Source: CAVVJA01 sp963779485
GTDB taxonomy: Bacteria > Actinomycetota > Actinomycetes > Mycobacteriales > Jatrophihabitantaceae
Reading direction: 5' to 3'
DNA: 64,000 nucleotides
NCBI GenBank assembly: GCA_963779485.1
Contig: CAVZYJ010000018.1
Location: forward strand, 124,001 to 188,000
Shown here: piece after piece, positions 1 to 8,039 of the stretch
Layout of the letters: each line of letters begins with the position of its first letter
Numbering within the stretch: position 1 is the first letter of the stretch
Notes under the pieces: model-generated
Seen by the model: the letters and a program-made list of their open reading frames with translations, nothing else
Told to the model about the DNA's origin: nothing
Database searches by the model: none
Translations under genes and position numbers: made by a program

Positions 1-510
1 CGCTCATCGTCGCACTGACGCTGGTAGGGCGACGGCGAATCGTCGCGCCACCGAACACTGACCTCCGTCTCTAGGCGAAGCGCCAGTGAGGCCGCATATT
101 TGCGTCCGTTCGGAGGCGGCCGCAACGGACTCTTCTGCCGCAAGCAGCGACAGGTCAAGGTTGTGGCGATCGGGTGATGCGTGCCACCTGCCCGGACGCA
201 CATATTCGTGCAGCTGAGCTTCGCGAGGGAACGATGAAGAGGCGCCCATGGTCGGCGTTGCGGGCACATGCGACGGCGTTATTGCTGCGCTGCCCGTCGA
301 GGCGCTGCACCACCCGCCACCGATCGACGCCGCGAAGGTTGTCGGGCACCAGGGCGTCCCTTGACCGGTACGTAGCGGCCCGGGCGACTCGGCTCGCGCA
401 CCTTGCCGTACACGGAGGTGAAAGTGGCGTGCGCTTTGCGTACCGCGATCGTGAGGACGTTGGCGTCGAGCTCATCGGCTGCGGTTTCCGACGCGAAGTC
501 CGGCGCGGCT
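1..510. other. stretch without a convincing gene
   Basis: No frame here shows a recognisable domain, a good ribosome binding site and an uninterrupted length together. A short open frame from base 3 to a TAG at 72-74 could be the tail of an upstream gene, but 23 codons give too little to name it. The stretch ends at the tRNA-Tyr remnant. Confidence 0.4.
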
Positions 511-515
511 TCCAA

Positions 516-568
516 TTGTAAAACCGTCGGCTCAGCCTACGTTGGTTCGAACCCAACACCCGCCACCA
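516..568 (+). tRNA. 3' half of a tRNA-Tyr(GTA) gene, probable attachment-site remnant
   Basis: The sequence reads as the anticodon loop TTGTAAA (516-522, anticodon GTA at 518-520), the long class-II variable arm expected for bacterial tRNA-Tyr, a T arm GTTGG-TTCGAAC-CCAAC (541-557), the acceptor 3' strand ACCCGCC (558-564), discriminator A (565) and encoded CCA (566-568). Upstream of the anticodon loop nothing fits: bases 511-515 do not pair with 523-527 and no D arm or matching GGCGGGT acceptor strand is present. A tRNA cut exactly at the anticodon loop is what tyrosine-recombinase integration leaves behind, because these enzymes use the anticodon loop to 3' end as the attachment core. The gene cannot make a functional tRNA here. 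The reading as an att site is inference. Confidence 0.75.
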
Positions 569-1111
569 CGTTTCCTCATATATATCTGCGAATTCGGCGT
601 CGCAGGATTTGCCGGTTCTCTCGGCAAGGGCGGCGGTCATCCGAACCGTCGTCTTTCCTCCGTTCGGACGAGTGACAGTAAGGTTCGGCGGAAATATTCT
701 CGACAGACCCGCCCAAAGGTCAGGTCGCTCGACGGCTGGTGTGCTGCGACACCATACGATCGAAGCAAGATCTCGGAATTCGCGGGAAATACGCGGGATG
801 GATCATCAGCCGTTAGGGCTCGTCCACGCGCCAGTTGTAGATCATCTCACCGCCCTCAAAGGACCCTGCTGGGTGCGGAGCAGGCGCCCACCGCGCCGGC
901 CAGCGCCGATTACCCGCAGGCGCGATATCGCCGCAAGGGCGTGTCAGGGGCCGATGACAACAGCCGCGATCAGCGCGGCAGCCGGATGATCGGACGACAT
1001 ATCGAGCCGCACGTGTATCGGGCAGGCGGGTGAGGCTGCCCAGGGAGTACCGCAACTGCTACCGGGCGGGGCGGGTGGGAGTCCCGGGGGCTGTCGTGGT
1101 GAGCTGGATGG
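569..1111. other. non-coding or degenerate stretch
   Basis: No supported gene was found. Bases 618-657 form one copy of an imperfect repeat whose other copy lies near 63.0 kb (listed separately). The rest shows only open frames without family resemblance. Confidence 0.4.
618..657 (+). repeat. imperfect direct repeat, left copy
   Basis: About 40 bp match bases 63026-63066 in the same orientation with a few substitutions and one 1-bp gap. The last 18 bp (TCCGAACCGTCGTCTTTC) are identical in both. On the minus strand both copies encode a peptide beginning RKTTVR-TAA. The left copy lies about 50 bp beyond the CCA end of the tRNA-Tyr remnant. Confidence 0.6.
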
Positions 1112-1747
1112 GTGAACGTGCGCCGGGTGAGTGTTCCGGTTGAGCGGCTGGCCCGGTGGCTGGACGGCTTTACCGACCGTCACAGCCTGACGGTGGCCAC
1201 GGCGAGTGCGACCGAGGTGCAGCTCATGGGTGCTGACGGCGCCCGCGCCTGGCTGGAAGTGCCGTTTCCGCCGCTGCCTGCGATCACGTCGGGCACCGAT
1301 CCGCGCAAGGTCTTGGTCGCGCACGCGGTGCGGTTGCGCACGGTCGGCGTGATACTCGTGCGCCGGCGCGGGCACGCGGTTGGCGTGTTCACCGGCAGCG
1401 ACCTCGTTGCGTCCAAGGTCGACTCCTCGTACGTGCAGGGGACCACCCGGGCCGGCGGCTGGTCACAGCAGCGTTACGCCCGTCGCCGGGCCAACCAAAC
1501 CTTGGCCGCGTTCGCCGACGCGGCGGACACCGCCGCGCGTATCTTGCTGCCCCATGCCGCCCAGCTGGACGCGGTCATCTGCGGAGGCGACCGCACCGCA
1601 GTAGAAGCCGTCCTGGCCGACGCCCGGCTGCGCCCGCTCGCCGGCTTGCGCGGCGGTCCGTTCCTGTCCGTGCCCGACCCGCGGTTCCCGATCCTCCAGG
1701 CCACACCCGAACAGTTTCGTGCCGTTCGCGTCAGCCTTCAGCCCTGA
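1112..1747 (+). CDS. acVLRF1-type peptidyl-tRNA hydrolase / release factor
   Basis: This 211-residue protein matches the actinobacterial Vms1/ANKZF1-like release factor family (acVLRF1). The diagnostic segment is GGWSQQRYARRRANQ at residues 115-129, which corresponds to the catalytic glutamine loop (equivalent to the GSQ motif of yeast Vms1), followed by a basic helix. The C-terminal half has the alpha/beta pattern of an eRF1-like domain. Members release or cleave peptidyl-tRNA from obstructed ribosomes, in the cytoplasm. The start is a GTG; an ATG at 1108 is out of frame. The gene stands alone between two degenerate stretches. The family call is firm; the exact role in this organism is inferred. 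Confidence 0.85.
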   Translation: MNVRRVSVPVERLARWLDGFTDRHSLTVATASATEVQLMGADGARAWLEVPFPPLPAITSGTDPRKVLVAHAVRLRTVGVILVRRRGHAVGVFTGSDLVASKVDSSYVQGTTRAGGWSQQRYARRRANQTLAAFADAADTAARILLPHAAQLDAVICGGDRTAVEAVLADARLRPLAGLRGGPFLSVPDPRFPILQATPEQFRAVRVSLQP

Positions 1748-2118
1748 CTAGGCACGATCACCCTGCGCTCCCCTCGTCACACGCACAGGCGCCCGCTATG
1801 CCATCGCCGGATACATCTGTTCTGTGACGCAGCTCTGTTGACGGCTGCGTCAGTTCTCTAGCGCCATCCGCCTACCGAGCAGATGTGTCCCAGTTGTTCG
1901 TCGCGCCGAGCTGGCGCAATCGTGGCGTCAGGGGTCAACTCCTTGCCGCACAGTCGCGTCCAGCCGGGCATTCCGGAAGCAGCCGCACCTTGAAGTGGTC
2001 GAACACCGCGCCGACACAGCCGACTTCTATCGGCACCGAGGGGGCACCTTGTCCACCGACGACCAGTCTCCTAGACGGCTGCGGACGGCTCATACCCGGT
2101 GCTTCGTCTCTACGGGAT
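1748..2118. other. gap with a short GNAT-like remnant
   Basis: No intact gene. On the plus strand, about bases 1885-1945, one frame reads SQLFVAPSWRNRGVRGQLL, which resembles motif A of a GNAT acetyltransferase (R-x-x-G-x-G region), but it runs straight into unrelated sequence. It is best read as a fragment. Confidence 0.35.
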
Positions 2119-2592
2119 CTAACGCCGAGTGAACGGGTCCCACGGCCGGCGCTCCACCTGCTCCCAGGTCGGGATGCCATGACCGGGCATCTCCAAGGTC
2201 CGACTCTCGACGCGGCGACGGTGTTCGTTGACATCGCTGCAGATGACCTCGATGAACCGCACCGGCACCGCGCAGTCGCGGGCGACCGTGGTCCAGCCCT
2301 GACGGGCCGCCCTGACGGGCCGCCCTGACGGGCCGCCCTGACGTTGTTCACGCGTCGGCGGCGACCGGCCGTCCCGAGCGAAGCTGGTCCGCGGCCACCC
2401 ATCCGGCAACGACATAGCCGGCCGGATTGTTGACGAACGGCGCGAGCGTCGACACGATCGCCGACTCGATGGTGTCGATGCGCAGGAACGTCGCGCCGAG
2501 CTGGTCGGCGACCCGCCGCGAGATCGCCGTCTTCCCACACCGGGCAGCCCGCAGAAGACCACAAGCTGGCACGGCGACGCCCCGTTGGTCAC
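2119..2592 (-). pseudogene. P-loop AAA-type kinase, broken by three indels
   Basis: Three frames together reconstruct one small kinase of about 160 residues. From a GTG at 2592 the first frame gives LVVFCGLPGVG (Walker A), then loses frame because the expected GGC-AAG is GG-AAG (a one-base loss near 2535). The second frame continues KTAISRRVADQLGATFLRID and ends at a stop where GCG-GTG has become GCG-TG (near 2355). A third frame continues VNNVRAARQG into a 13-bp tandem repeat (2297-2343), after which the original frame resumes with WTTVARDCAVPVRF and SDVNEHRRRVESR to the end. The net change (-1, -1, +26) is a multiple of three, so both ends lie in one frame. Related proteins are small ATP-binding kinases of unknown substrate. 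Confidence 0.75.
2297..2343. repeat. 13-bp tandem repeat, 3.6 copies
   Basis: The unit CCCTGACGGGCCG occurs at 2297-2309, 2310-2322 and 2323-2335, with a partial fourth copy at 2336-2343. The copies are identical, so the array is recent or actively homogenised. It lies inside the kinase pseudogene. A single 1.6-copy version would fit the expected protein, so two units (26 bp) appear to have been added. Confidence 0.9.
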
Positions 2593-2647
2593 CGGGTCAG
2601 CGTCCCGCACGACGGTAGGACGATCGGCAGACGGGCGGGACCCGCTA

Positions 2648-3013
2648 CTAATCCTCGGCCGGCTCCCATAGCTCGATCCGATTGCCGGCAGGATCCTGCA
2701 CGTGAGCGAAGCGTCCAACCCCGGCCTGCTCGGCGACCTCACCATCAGGGGTCACGCCTCCGTCGCGCAGCTGGGCGAGCATCGTGTCGAGATTGCGGAC
2801 CCGGAAGTTGACCATGACCTGCTGCTGTGGCCGGCCGAAGTAGTCAGTGTCCTGCGGGAACGGCGCCCACACCGTTGGGCCGGCTTCCTGCTGCCAAACC
2901 ATGTCTCCCCGCAGTCCGGAGGTGACGCCAAGATGCTGCTCGTACCAGGCCGCGAGCCGCTCCGGGTCGTCCGACCGGAAGAAGACGCCGCCGATACCCG
3001 TGACTCGCTCCAT
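2648..3013 (-). CDS. VOC family (glyoxalase-like) protein
   Basis: This 121-residue protein has the two beta-alpha-beta-beta-beta modules of the vicinal oxygen chelate fold. It opens with GIGGVFFRSDDPERLAAWY and closes with VQDPAGNRIELWEP, the usual end carrying the last metal-ligand glutamate. It belongs to the glyoxalase/bleomycin-resistance superfamily; the substrate cannot be told. The ATG at 3011-3013 is preceded by a clear GAGGAG ribosome site. It is a single gene, with the kinase pseudogene downstream. Confidence 0.85.
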   Translation of the reverse strand: MERVTGIGGVFFRSDDPERLAAWYEQHLGVTSGLRGDMVWQQEAGPTVWAPFPQDTDYFGRPQQQVMVNFRVRNLDTMLAQLRDGGVTPDGEVAEQAGVGRFAHVQDPAGNRIELWEPAED

Positions 3014-3236
3014 CGCAACTCCTCACGCAACCATGCCCTCTGTCCTGGAAGCGGCCCTGCGGGCCGCGCCGACCATGCTCGCGCAGACGCCTTGGGCCTG
3101 ACCAGCCTTCACGACACACGACGCACTCGCCCGAGGAGCAGATCGCGACCGGCGTGACGCCGGGGGTCCAGCGTCGAAGACCGCGGCTTCGGCAGTGACG
3201 CCAGCTCGACGAAACGCCCCGTGCATCGCTTAGTAG

Positions 3237-3254
3237 CGGCCGTTCGAACGGCCG
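3237..3254. terminator. perfect palindrome, possible terminator
   Basis: The bases CGGCCGTTCGAACGGCCG form an 18-bp perfect palindrome just beyond the end of the minus-strand operon that finishes at 3272. It could fold into a GC-rich hairpin in the transcript. There is no clear U tract, so a termination role is inferred from position. Confidence 0.4.
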
Positions 3255-3271
3255 TAGGGGTCGTGGTGGCG

Positions 3272-3424
3272 CTAGGTCAGTCGACATGGCGCCCGCGCGC
3301 CGATGTCTGAGGCGAAGTGGCTCTGGATGATGGCGGGCCCGGTGCCGGCGTCGCCCTCGGTCCACATGCCGACAATCTCCGTGACGATCAGGGTCGCTTC
3401 GATTGTTGCCATCTGGTTTGTCAT
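3272..3424 (-). CDS. small coupled ORF, unknown function (50 aa)
   Basis: The ATG at 3422-3424 overlaps the stop codon of the upstream oxidoreductase as ATGA, a classical sign of translational coupling. The product starts MTNQMATIEATLIVTEIVGM and ends at a TAG at 3272-3274. It is not membrane-like throughout and matches no family I know. The overlap, absence of internal stops and a palindrome just downstream support it as a real second gene of the operon; the length is too small to be sure. Confidence 0.5.
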   Translation of the reverse strand: MTNQMATIEATLIVTEIVGMWTEGDAGTGPAIIQSHFASDIGARAPCRLT

Positions 3425-5226
3425 GTCCGGCCGGGCGTCACGGCCAGTGGGGCGCTGCGATCTTCTCCGTTGGGGCGGGGCGGATCGGCGACCGCACTCC
3501 CGGTGGCCTGGAGGCGTTCGAAGATAAGCCGCACGGCCATCGAGCCTTCTCCGATTGCGGTCGCGGCCCGTTTGACTGACCCGCTGCGCACATCGCCAAC
3601 GGCGAAGATCCCTGGCCGGCTGGTTTCCAGGAACAGCGGTACCTGGTCCCTGTCGTCGAGGTGAGCTTGCGGGATGTTGCTGCCGGTGAGCAGGAACCCG
3701 CGGGTGTCTTCGGCGAGCTGGCCCGCCAGCCACTGGGTGCTGGGCTGTGCGCCGATGAAAACGAACAGGCCGCGCACTGCCAGTGCTGACGTCCGCTGCC
3801 GGCCGATGTCCAGCAGCTCGACGCCCTCTAGTTGATCTTTGCCGAGCAGCGCGGTGACTTGCGTTCCGGGCGTGACGGTAATTCGCGGGTTCCGCTCGAT
3901 CTGGTCGATCAGGTAGCGCGACATCGACGTCTCAAGCGTCTCGCCCCGGATGATGAGGTGCACGTCAGCGCTGCTTCGGCTCAGGAACAGCGCGGCCTGG
4001 CCGGCGGAATTGCCGCCGCCGACTATGGCGACCGGGTCAGCACGGCAGGCCTGGGCCTCCATCTGGGTGGCCGCGTAGTACACGCCGACGCCCTCAAACT
4101 CGGCCAGCCGGTCCACGGGCAGCCGGTTGTAACGCGCCCCGGTGGCGATGATGACCGACTTCGCGGTGATCGCATCGCCGTCGTCGAAGCTGACCCGGTG
4201 CACGCCGGAGTCCGATGACAGCGACACCGCCTTCGACCCCAGCTTGATGCGTACGCCGAACTTCTGCGCCTGCAACGCCGCGCGCGCCGCCAGCTCCTCC
4301 CCGGACAGGCCCGCCGGAAAGCCCAGGTAGTTCTCGATCCGGGACGACGTACCCGCCTGGCCGCCCAGCGCGGTGTCCTCGGCCAGGACCGTCGCCATCC
4401 CGTCAGACCCGCCGTACACGGCGGCCGCCAGACCGCCGGGACCAGCTCCCACCACCAGCAGATCGCACACGCCGGACAGATCGGGGTCGCTCGGGCCGGA
4501 CATGCCCAGCGCATCGAGCAACTCGCGGCTACCCGGGTTCCTCAGCAGCGGCCCGCCAGGGACCACGACGAGCGGCAGGTCCCCGACGGGCACGTCCAGC
4601 TCCCGAAGCATCCCCTCGGCCTCAGGTGATCCCTCCAGCTCCAGCCACCTCGACGCCAGCCGGTTGCGCGCCAGGACCTCTAGCAGCCGCCGAGTGCCGG
4701 CATCAAACCGGGATCCGATCAGCGTCAGGCCCGAGCCCCGGCCCGTCAAGATGGAATGCCGGAGCAGGAACGTCCGCAGGATCAGCTCGCTGAGACCGGG
4801 CTCCTGCGCCATGACCACCCGCACGCGCTCCACCGGAACGCGCAGCACCCGGCCGGCCGTGCTCGCCACCGCGCTCAGGTAAGCACGCTGGCCGGTGAGC
4901 AGGCCGATCTCGCCCAGGAACTGCGACCGGCCATAAGTCGCGACAACCGCCTCGCCCGGCTGACCGCGGCGCTCAACGATCCGCGCCTCACCTGCCAGCA
5001 CCACGATCAGGTCATAGGTCACATCCCCGTCGGCAAACAGCACGTCTCCCGCGGCCATCTCATGCTCACTGCCGTACCTGCGCAGCACCTCAACCTGTGC
5101 CACATCCAGGACCGGGCTGCGCCCGGCCTGAGTCTGCTGCGAAGCTGCCCCGCTGCCCCCGGCAGACGACCGCGGAGAGAACCCAGTTGCGTCAGCGCCC
5201 TCAGGGCCGCCTGCGGGCTGCCTCAT
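3421..5226 (-). CDS. cyclic-nucleotide-binding / thioredoxin-reductase-like FAD oxidoreductase fusion
   Basis: The 601-residue protein has three parts. An N-terminal cyclic-nucleotide-binding domain (about residues 40-150) contains FLGEIGLLTGQRAYLSAVAS, which aligns with the phosphate-binding cassette. A short thioredoxin-like segment follows (about 160-245). A C-terminal FAD/NAD(P)H module has VVGAGPGGLAAAVY for FAD, GGQAG, and VAIVGGGNSAGQAALFL for NADPH. The usual thioredoxin-reductase CxxC is absent: the position reads YYAAT where CATC is expected, so it should not pass electrons to a disulphide in the standard way. A longer N-terminal extension is open, but the ATG at 5226 follows GGAGGTGG and is preferred. 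A regulator-fused reductase sensing a cyclic nucleotide is inferred. A 50-aa ORF is coupled downstream. Confidence 0.85.
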   Translation of the reverse strand: MRQPAGGPEGADATGFSPRSSAGGSGAASQQTQAGRSPVLDVAQVEVLRRYGSEHEMAAGDVLFADGDVTYDLIVVLAGEARIVERRGQPGEAVVATYGRSQFLGEIGLLTGQRAYLSAVASTAGRVLRVPVERVRVVMAQEPGLSELILRTFLLRHSILTGRGSGLTLIGSRFDAGTRRLLEVLARNRLASRWLELEGSPEAEGMLRELDVPVGDLPLVVVPGGPLLRNPGSRELLDALGMSGPSDPDLSGVCDLLVVGAGPGGLAAAVYGGSDGMATVLAEDTALGGQAGTSSRIENYLGFPAGLSGEELAARAALQAQKFGVRIKLGSKAVSLSSDSGVHRVSFDDGDAITAKSVIIATGARYNRLPVDRLAEFEGVGVYYAATQMEAQACRADPVAIVGGGNSAGQAALFLSRSSADVHLIIRGETLETSMSRYLIDQIERNPRITVTPGTQVTALLGKDQLEGVELLDIGRQRTSALAVRGLFVFIGAQPSTQWLAGQLAEDTRGFLLTGSNIPQAHLDDRDQVPLFLETSRPGIFAVGDVRSGSVKRAATAIGEGSMAVRLIFERLQATGSAVADPPRPNGEDRSAPLAVTPGRT

Positions 5227-5347
5227 CGCTGTCCGGCCACCTCCTCCGAAACAGAACCCGGTCCGCACAAGGCCCGCACGGGCATCCGCCAGGCGGATAC
5301 GCGCACCCGGCGCGCCGCCACGAGCAGCATCCACTCAGCTGGCAGCC

Positions 5348-5470
5348 TCAGCCCTGGCGCGCTTTCCATCGCGGGTGCTTCTTGTTCACCACGACGGCAC
5401 GGCCGCGCCGCCGGACGACGACGGCACCGTCTTTCCGTTTGAGCGACTTCAACGAGTTCCTGACCTTCAT
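5348..5470 (-). CDS. rpmJ: ribosomal protein L36, type B (zinc-independent paralogue)
   Basis: This 40-residue gene starts MKVRNSLKSLKRKDGAVVVR and ends HPRWKARQG, matching the YkgO-type L36. The zinc-binding cysteines and histidine of type-A L36 (C-x2-C and C/H pair) are missing, which marks the C-minus paralogue. In actinobacteria and enterobacteria such paralogues are typically made under zinc starvation under Zur control; no Zur box could be confirmed here by eye. The ATG at 5468-5470 has GGAAGGA and GTGAGG upstream. It lies 121 bp upstream of the start of the CNB-reductase gene on the same strand. Confidence 0.9.
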   Translation of the reverse strand: MKVRNSLKSLKRKDGAVVVRRRGRAVVVNKKHPRWKARQG

Positions 5471-5987
5471 CGCCTCACGTTCCTTCCGACGTGCAGCTCA
5501 ACGAACCCGACACCAGACGGTATTCCGACGGCCAAGTCGGGTAGCCGGATTGCGACGGAGCGGCACCGCTCGATCGGGCGGTCCTCTACGAAGGAGGCGC
5601 TTGAGGTTCTCTTGGCTGAGCGTGCCGGCACGTCGACAGCGGAGGCCATGATGATGCGGTCGAGGTTGAGGTCTGCCGCAAGATGTAGGCGCTCGTGGGC
5701 CGCGCTGACACGCTGATGCCCGACCGCTCGCACGTCGTGCACACGCTGGGGGACTGGACCTCGCCGCATGAAGGGACGACAAAGGCGCGTCGGTGTTCCG
5801 GAGGTGGGGGCGCCAGAACCAGTCTGAGCGGGCCGTAGGTCAGATCAACAAGCTCGCCGACGACCTGCACGCGATCGACCTGGAGCTGATGGAGTGGATC
5901 TTGGCCCCCTGAGTACCACCGATCCTGACTGCTCACGATCCTCGAGTGCGTCCTCGGCTGGTGAGGCTGGGTTGAGCCAGCGGAGGG
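5471..5987. other. gap with one small unassigned ORF
   Basis: Nothing recognisable. A plus-strand frame from a GTG at 5793 to a TGA at 5910-5912 encodes 39 residues including INKLADDLHAIDLELMEWIL, which looks helical and compositionally protein-like. It has no good ribosome site and no family match; it may be the tail of a degraded gene. Confidence 0.3.
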
Positions 5988-6857
5988 TTAGACGCTGTTC
6001 TCGAGCTCGGCGACATCGCGGTCGGAGAGCGTGAGGTCGGCGACTTTCAGGTTTTCCTCGAGGTGGGTGACGCTGGATGTACCAGGAATCAACAGCACGT
6101 TGTGGCGGTGGGCCAGGAGCCACGCCAGACCGACTTGGGCCGGTGTGGCGCCGATCCGGTCCGCGACAGACCGCACAGCGGCGTTCTCGGCGACCTTCGG
6201 CATGCCCGGGAACGCGGAACCGAGCGGAAAGTACGGCACATAGGCGATGCCGCAGTCGTGGCAGAGGTCAAGCACGTCCGCGTCGTGTTGGTCGACCAGG
6301 CTGAACGGGTTCTGCACACAGACGATGTCGGCCTGGGCGATGGCCTGTTCCACTTGGCCGCGGGTGGCGGTGGAGATGCCGACGCCGACGATCTTGCCCT
6401 CGCCGCGAAGCGCCACCATCTCGGCCAGCTGATCTTCCAGCGGCACCCGCTGGTTCGCGGCAGGGCCGTTGTGCTCGCCTATCAGTCGCAGGTTCACCGC
6501 GCCGAGGCGCTCGGTGCCCAAAGTCCTCAAGTTGTCTTCGACCGCAGAGCGCAGCTGCTCCGGCCGCTGGCCAGGCACCCAGCCGCCCTGCTGGTCACGG
6601 AAAGCGCCAACCTTCGAGACCAGCACCAGGCCGTCGGGATAGGGGTGCAGTGCCTCGCGGATGAGCTCGTTGGACACGTCAGGACCGTAATACTGAGCAG
6701 TGTCGATGTGGTCGACTCCCAATTCGACCGCACGGCGCAACACGGCGATGGCCTCACTATGATCACGTGGCGGCCCCGTGACGCCGGGACCGGGCAGCTG
6801 CATGGCACCGAATCCGACACGGTGCACAGTCAAAGAACCGAGCGGGTACGTGTCCAC
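5988..6857 (-). CDS. aldo/keto reductase
   Basis: The 289-residue protein has the (beta/alpha)8 AKR pattern: VGFGAMQLPGPGV at the N-terminus, catalytic Asp and Tyr in VDHIDTAQYYGPDVSN, catalytic Lys in LVSKVGAF, and the NADPH-binding end with LIPGTSSVTHLEENL. The fourth catalytic residue, usually His, falls in the segment VNLRLIGEH and is not obvious. It should reduce aldehydes or ketones with NAD(P)H in the cytosol. Length is normal for the YdbC/AKR13-like group. It is a single gene. Confidence 0.9.
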   Translation of the reverse strand: MDTYPLGSLTVHRVGFGAMQLPGPGVTGPPRDHSEAIAVLRRAVELGVDHIDTAQYYGPDVSNELIREALHPYPDGLVLVSKVGAFRDQQGGWVPGQRPEQLRSAVEDNLRTLGTERLGAVNLRLIGEHNGPAANQRVPLEDQLAEMVALRGEGKIVGVGISTATRGQVEQAIAQADIVCVQNPFSLVDQHDADVLDLCHDCGIAYVPYFPLGSAFPGMPKVAENAAVRSVADRIGATPAQVGLAWLLAHRHNVLLIPGTSSVTHLEENLKVADLTLSDRDVAELENSV

Positions 6858-7049
6858 GACGCCACGCTACCCAGCAGGTCGCAACACCCGCCTCGTCAAC
6901 GGAGATCTGGGCCGGTCCTGTTGGCCCGCGTCGCCCTGGTCTGAGATCGGGCGGCGCAACCTGTGCCGGGCCACTCGTCGGTTGTCTACGGTTAAGCCGG
7001 CGGGGTGCCCGGGAATACCGGCAACAGTGGTCAGGCGAGGGAGTGCGCA

Positions 7050-7406
7050 TTGTTCGAAGCTGAGGACATCCGAGACTGGCGTGGGCACGACGTCGTGGAT
7101 CCGGCAGGCTCGAAGATCGGCTCGCTCGAGGCGGTGTACTTCGACACGGCGACCGAGCAACCCACCTTCGCCACGGTGAAGGTGGGCATGGTCGGCCGGC
7201 ACCGACTCGTGTTCGTCCCGCTGTTCGAAGCGAGCGTGTCCCCGGACCATGTCCGGGTCAGCGCAGACAAGAAGCTGGTCAAGGACGCGCCGTCCATCGA
7301 CACGGACGGCGAGCTCACCGCCGCCGAGGAACCAGGGGTCTTCGAGCACTACGGGTTGCGTTATGAACCGGGTACCTCGGGCGAGCGTCGCCTGGGACGG
7401 AGGTAA
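7050..7406 (+). CDS. PRC-barrel domain protein
   Basis: The product of about 118 residues opens with FEAEDIRDWRGHDVVDPAG followed by KIGSLEAVYFDTATEQPTFA, the characteristic PRC-barrel beta pattern. PRC-barrel proteins bind RNA or protein partners; many stand-alone actinobacterial copies are stress-related and of unknown partner. The TTG at 7050 with GGGAG six bases upstream fits the domain edge better than an upstream ATG at 7005. Three bases after its stop a strong ribosome site starts the next small membrane gene, so the two form an operon. Confidence 0.8.
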   Translation: MFEAEDIRDWRGHDVVDPAGSKIGSLEAVYFDTATEQPTFATVKVGMVGRHRLVFVPLFEASVSPDHVRVSADKKLVKDAPSIDTDGELTAAEEPGVFEHYGLRYEPGTSGERRLGRR

Positions 7407-7409
7407 GGC

Positions 7410-7580
7410 ATGCTCGCGGTAGTCCTGGCCCTGATCATCGTGTGGATCGTGCTCGGCATCATCGGCTTCGTGGTGCACGGCCTGTTCTGGCTGTTCCTGA
7501 TCGCCTGCCTGCTGTTCGTGGTTACCGTGCTCGGCGGCGCGTTCCTGCGCGGCCGCCGCTCGGCCGGCCGGAGCCGATAG
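7410..7580 (+). CDS. small two-helix hydrophobic membrane protein
   Basis: The 56-residue product is almost entirely hydrophobic (MLAVVLALIIVWIVLGIIGF, then HGLFWLFLIACLLFVVTVLG) and ends in the basic tail RGRRSAGRSR, giving two probable membrane helices with a cytoplasmic positive end. GGAGGTAAGGC precedes its ATG. It resembles the small hydrophobic proteins often found beside stress-response PRC-barrel or CsbD genes. The function is unknown. Confidence 0.75.
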   Translation: MLAVVLALIIVWIVLGIIGFVVHGLFWLFLIACLLFVVTVLGGAFLRGRRSAGRSR

Positions 7581-8039
7581 CCAATCCGGCCAAGGGCATT
7601 GGTCGGCTCGCCTGTCCTGCGGTCGCGACCTGCCGACCTACAGCCAGCGCCCCGTTTCGCTGGCGGCGAGCTGTTCCGCCCCGGCCCGATCATCCCAGTG
7701 GTTGGGCCACATCGGTCCCAGTGTCGGCCGCGCCCGTCAAGGTCGCCGTGAGGAACAGGACGTCCACGACGACAACGGCGTCCACGCTGGCCGTGACCGC
7801 CTTCGCTCCCCATACGACCAGTCGAATCGCACGCGGGCATCGCGCTAGCGGTGCGCTCCTAGATAGATGCGTCGTACGGAACGACGGCGATCGGGCGAGT
7901 GCCTCAACGCCACGGCGTCATGGCGGCGTCGGCGGGCTTCGGCCTAACAGACATCCCTTCGACCCGTTCTGGCGAAGGGGTTCCTCGTTCCTCATCGGTA
8001 CGCAGGTGCAGCCGTGCGCTGGTCTGGTTCATAGCGGTG
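7581..8039. other. gap without supported gene
   Basis: No frame with family resemblance was found. The right-hand part is continuous with the degenerate end of the phosphotransferase pseudogene. Confidence 0.35.

Noticed and set aside
155..640. Minus-strand frame of 161 codons across the tRNA-Tyr remnant
   Set aside because: The segment reads through a tRNA sequence, a known source of false proteins; no start signal.
2293..2345. 13-bp repeats as a possible CRISPR or iteron array
   Set aside because: Units are directly adjacent with no spacers, only 3.6 copies, and lie inside a recognisable coding sequence.
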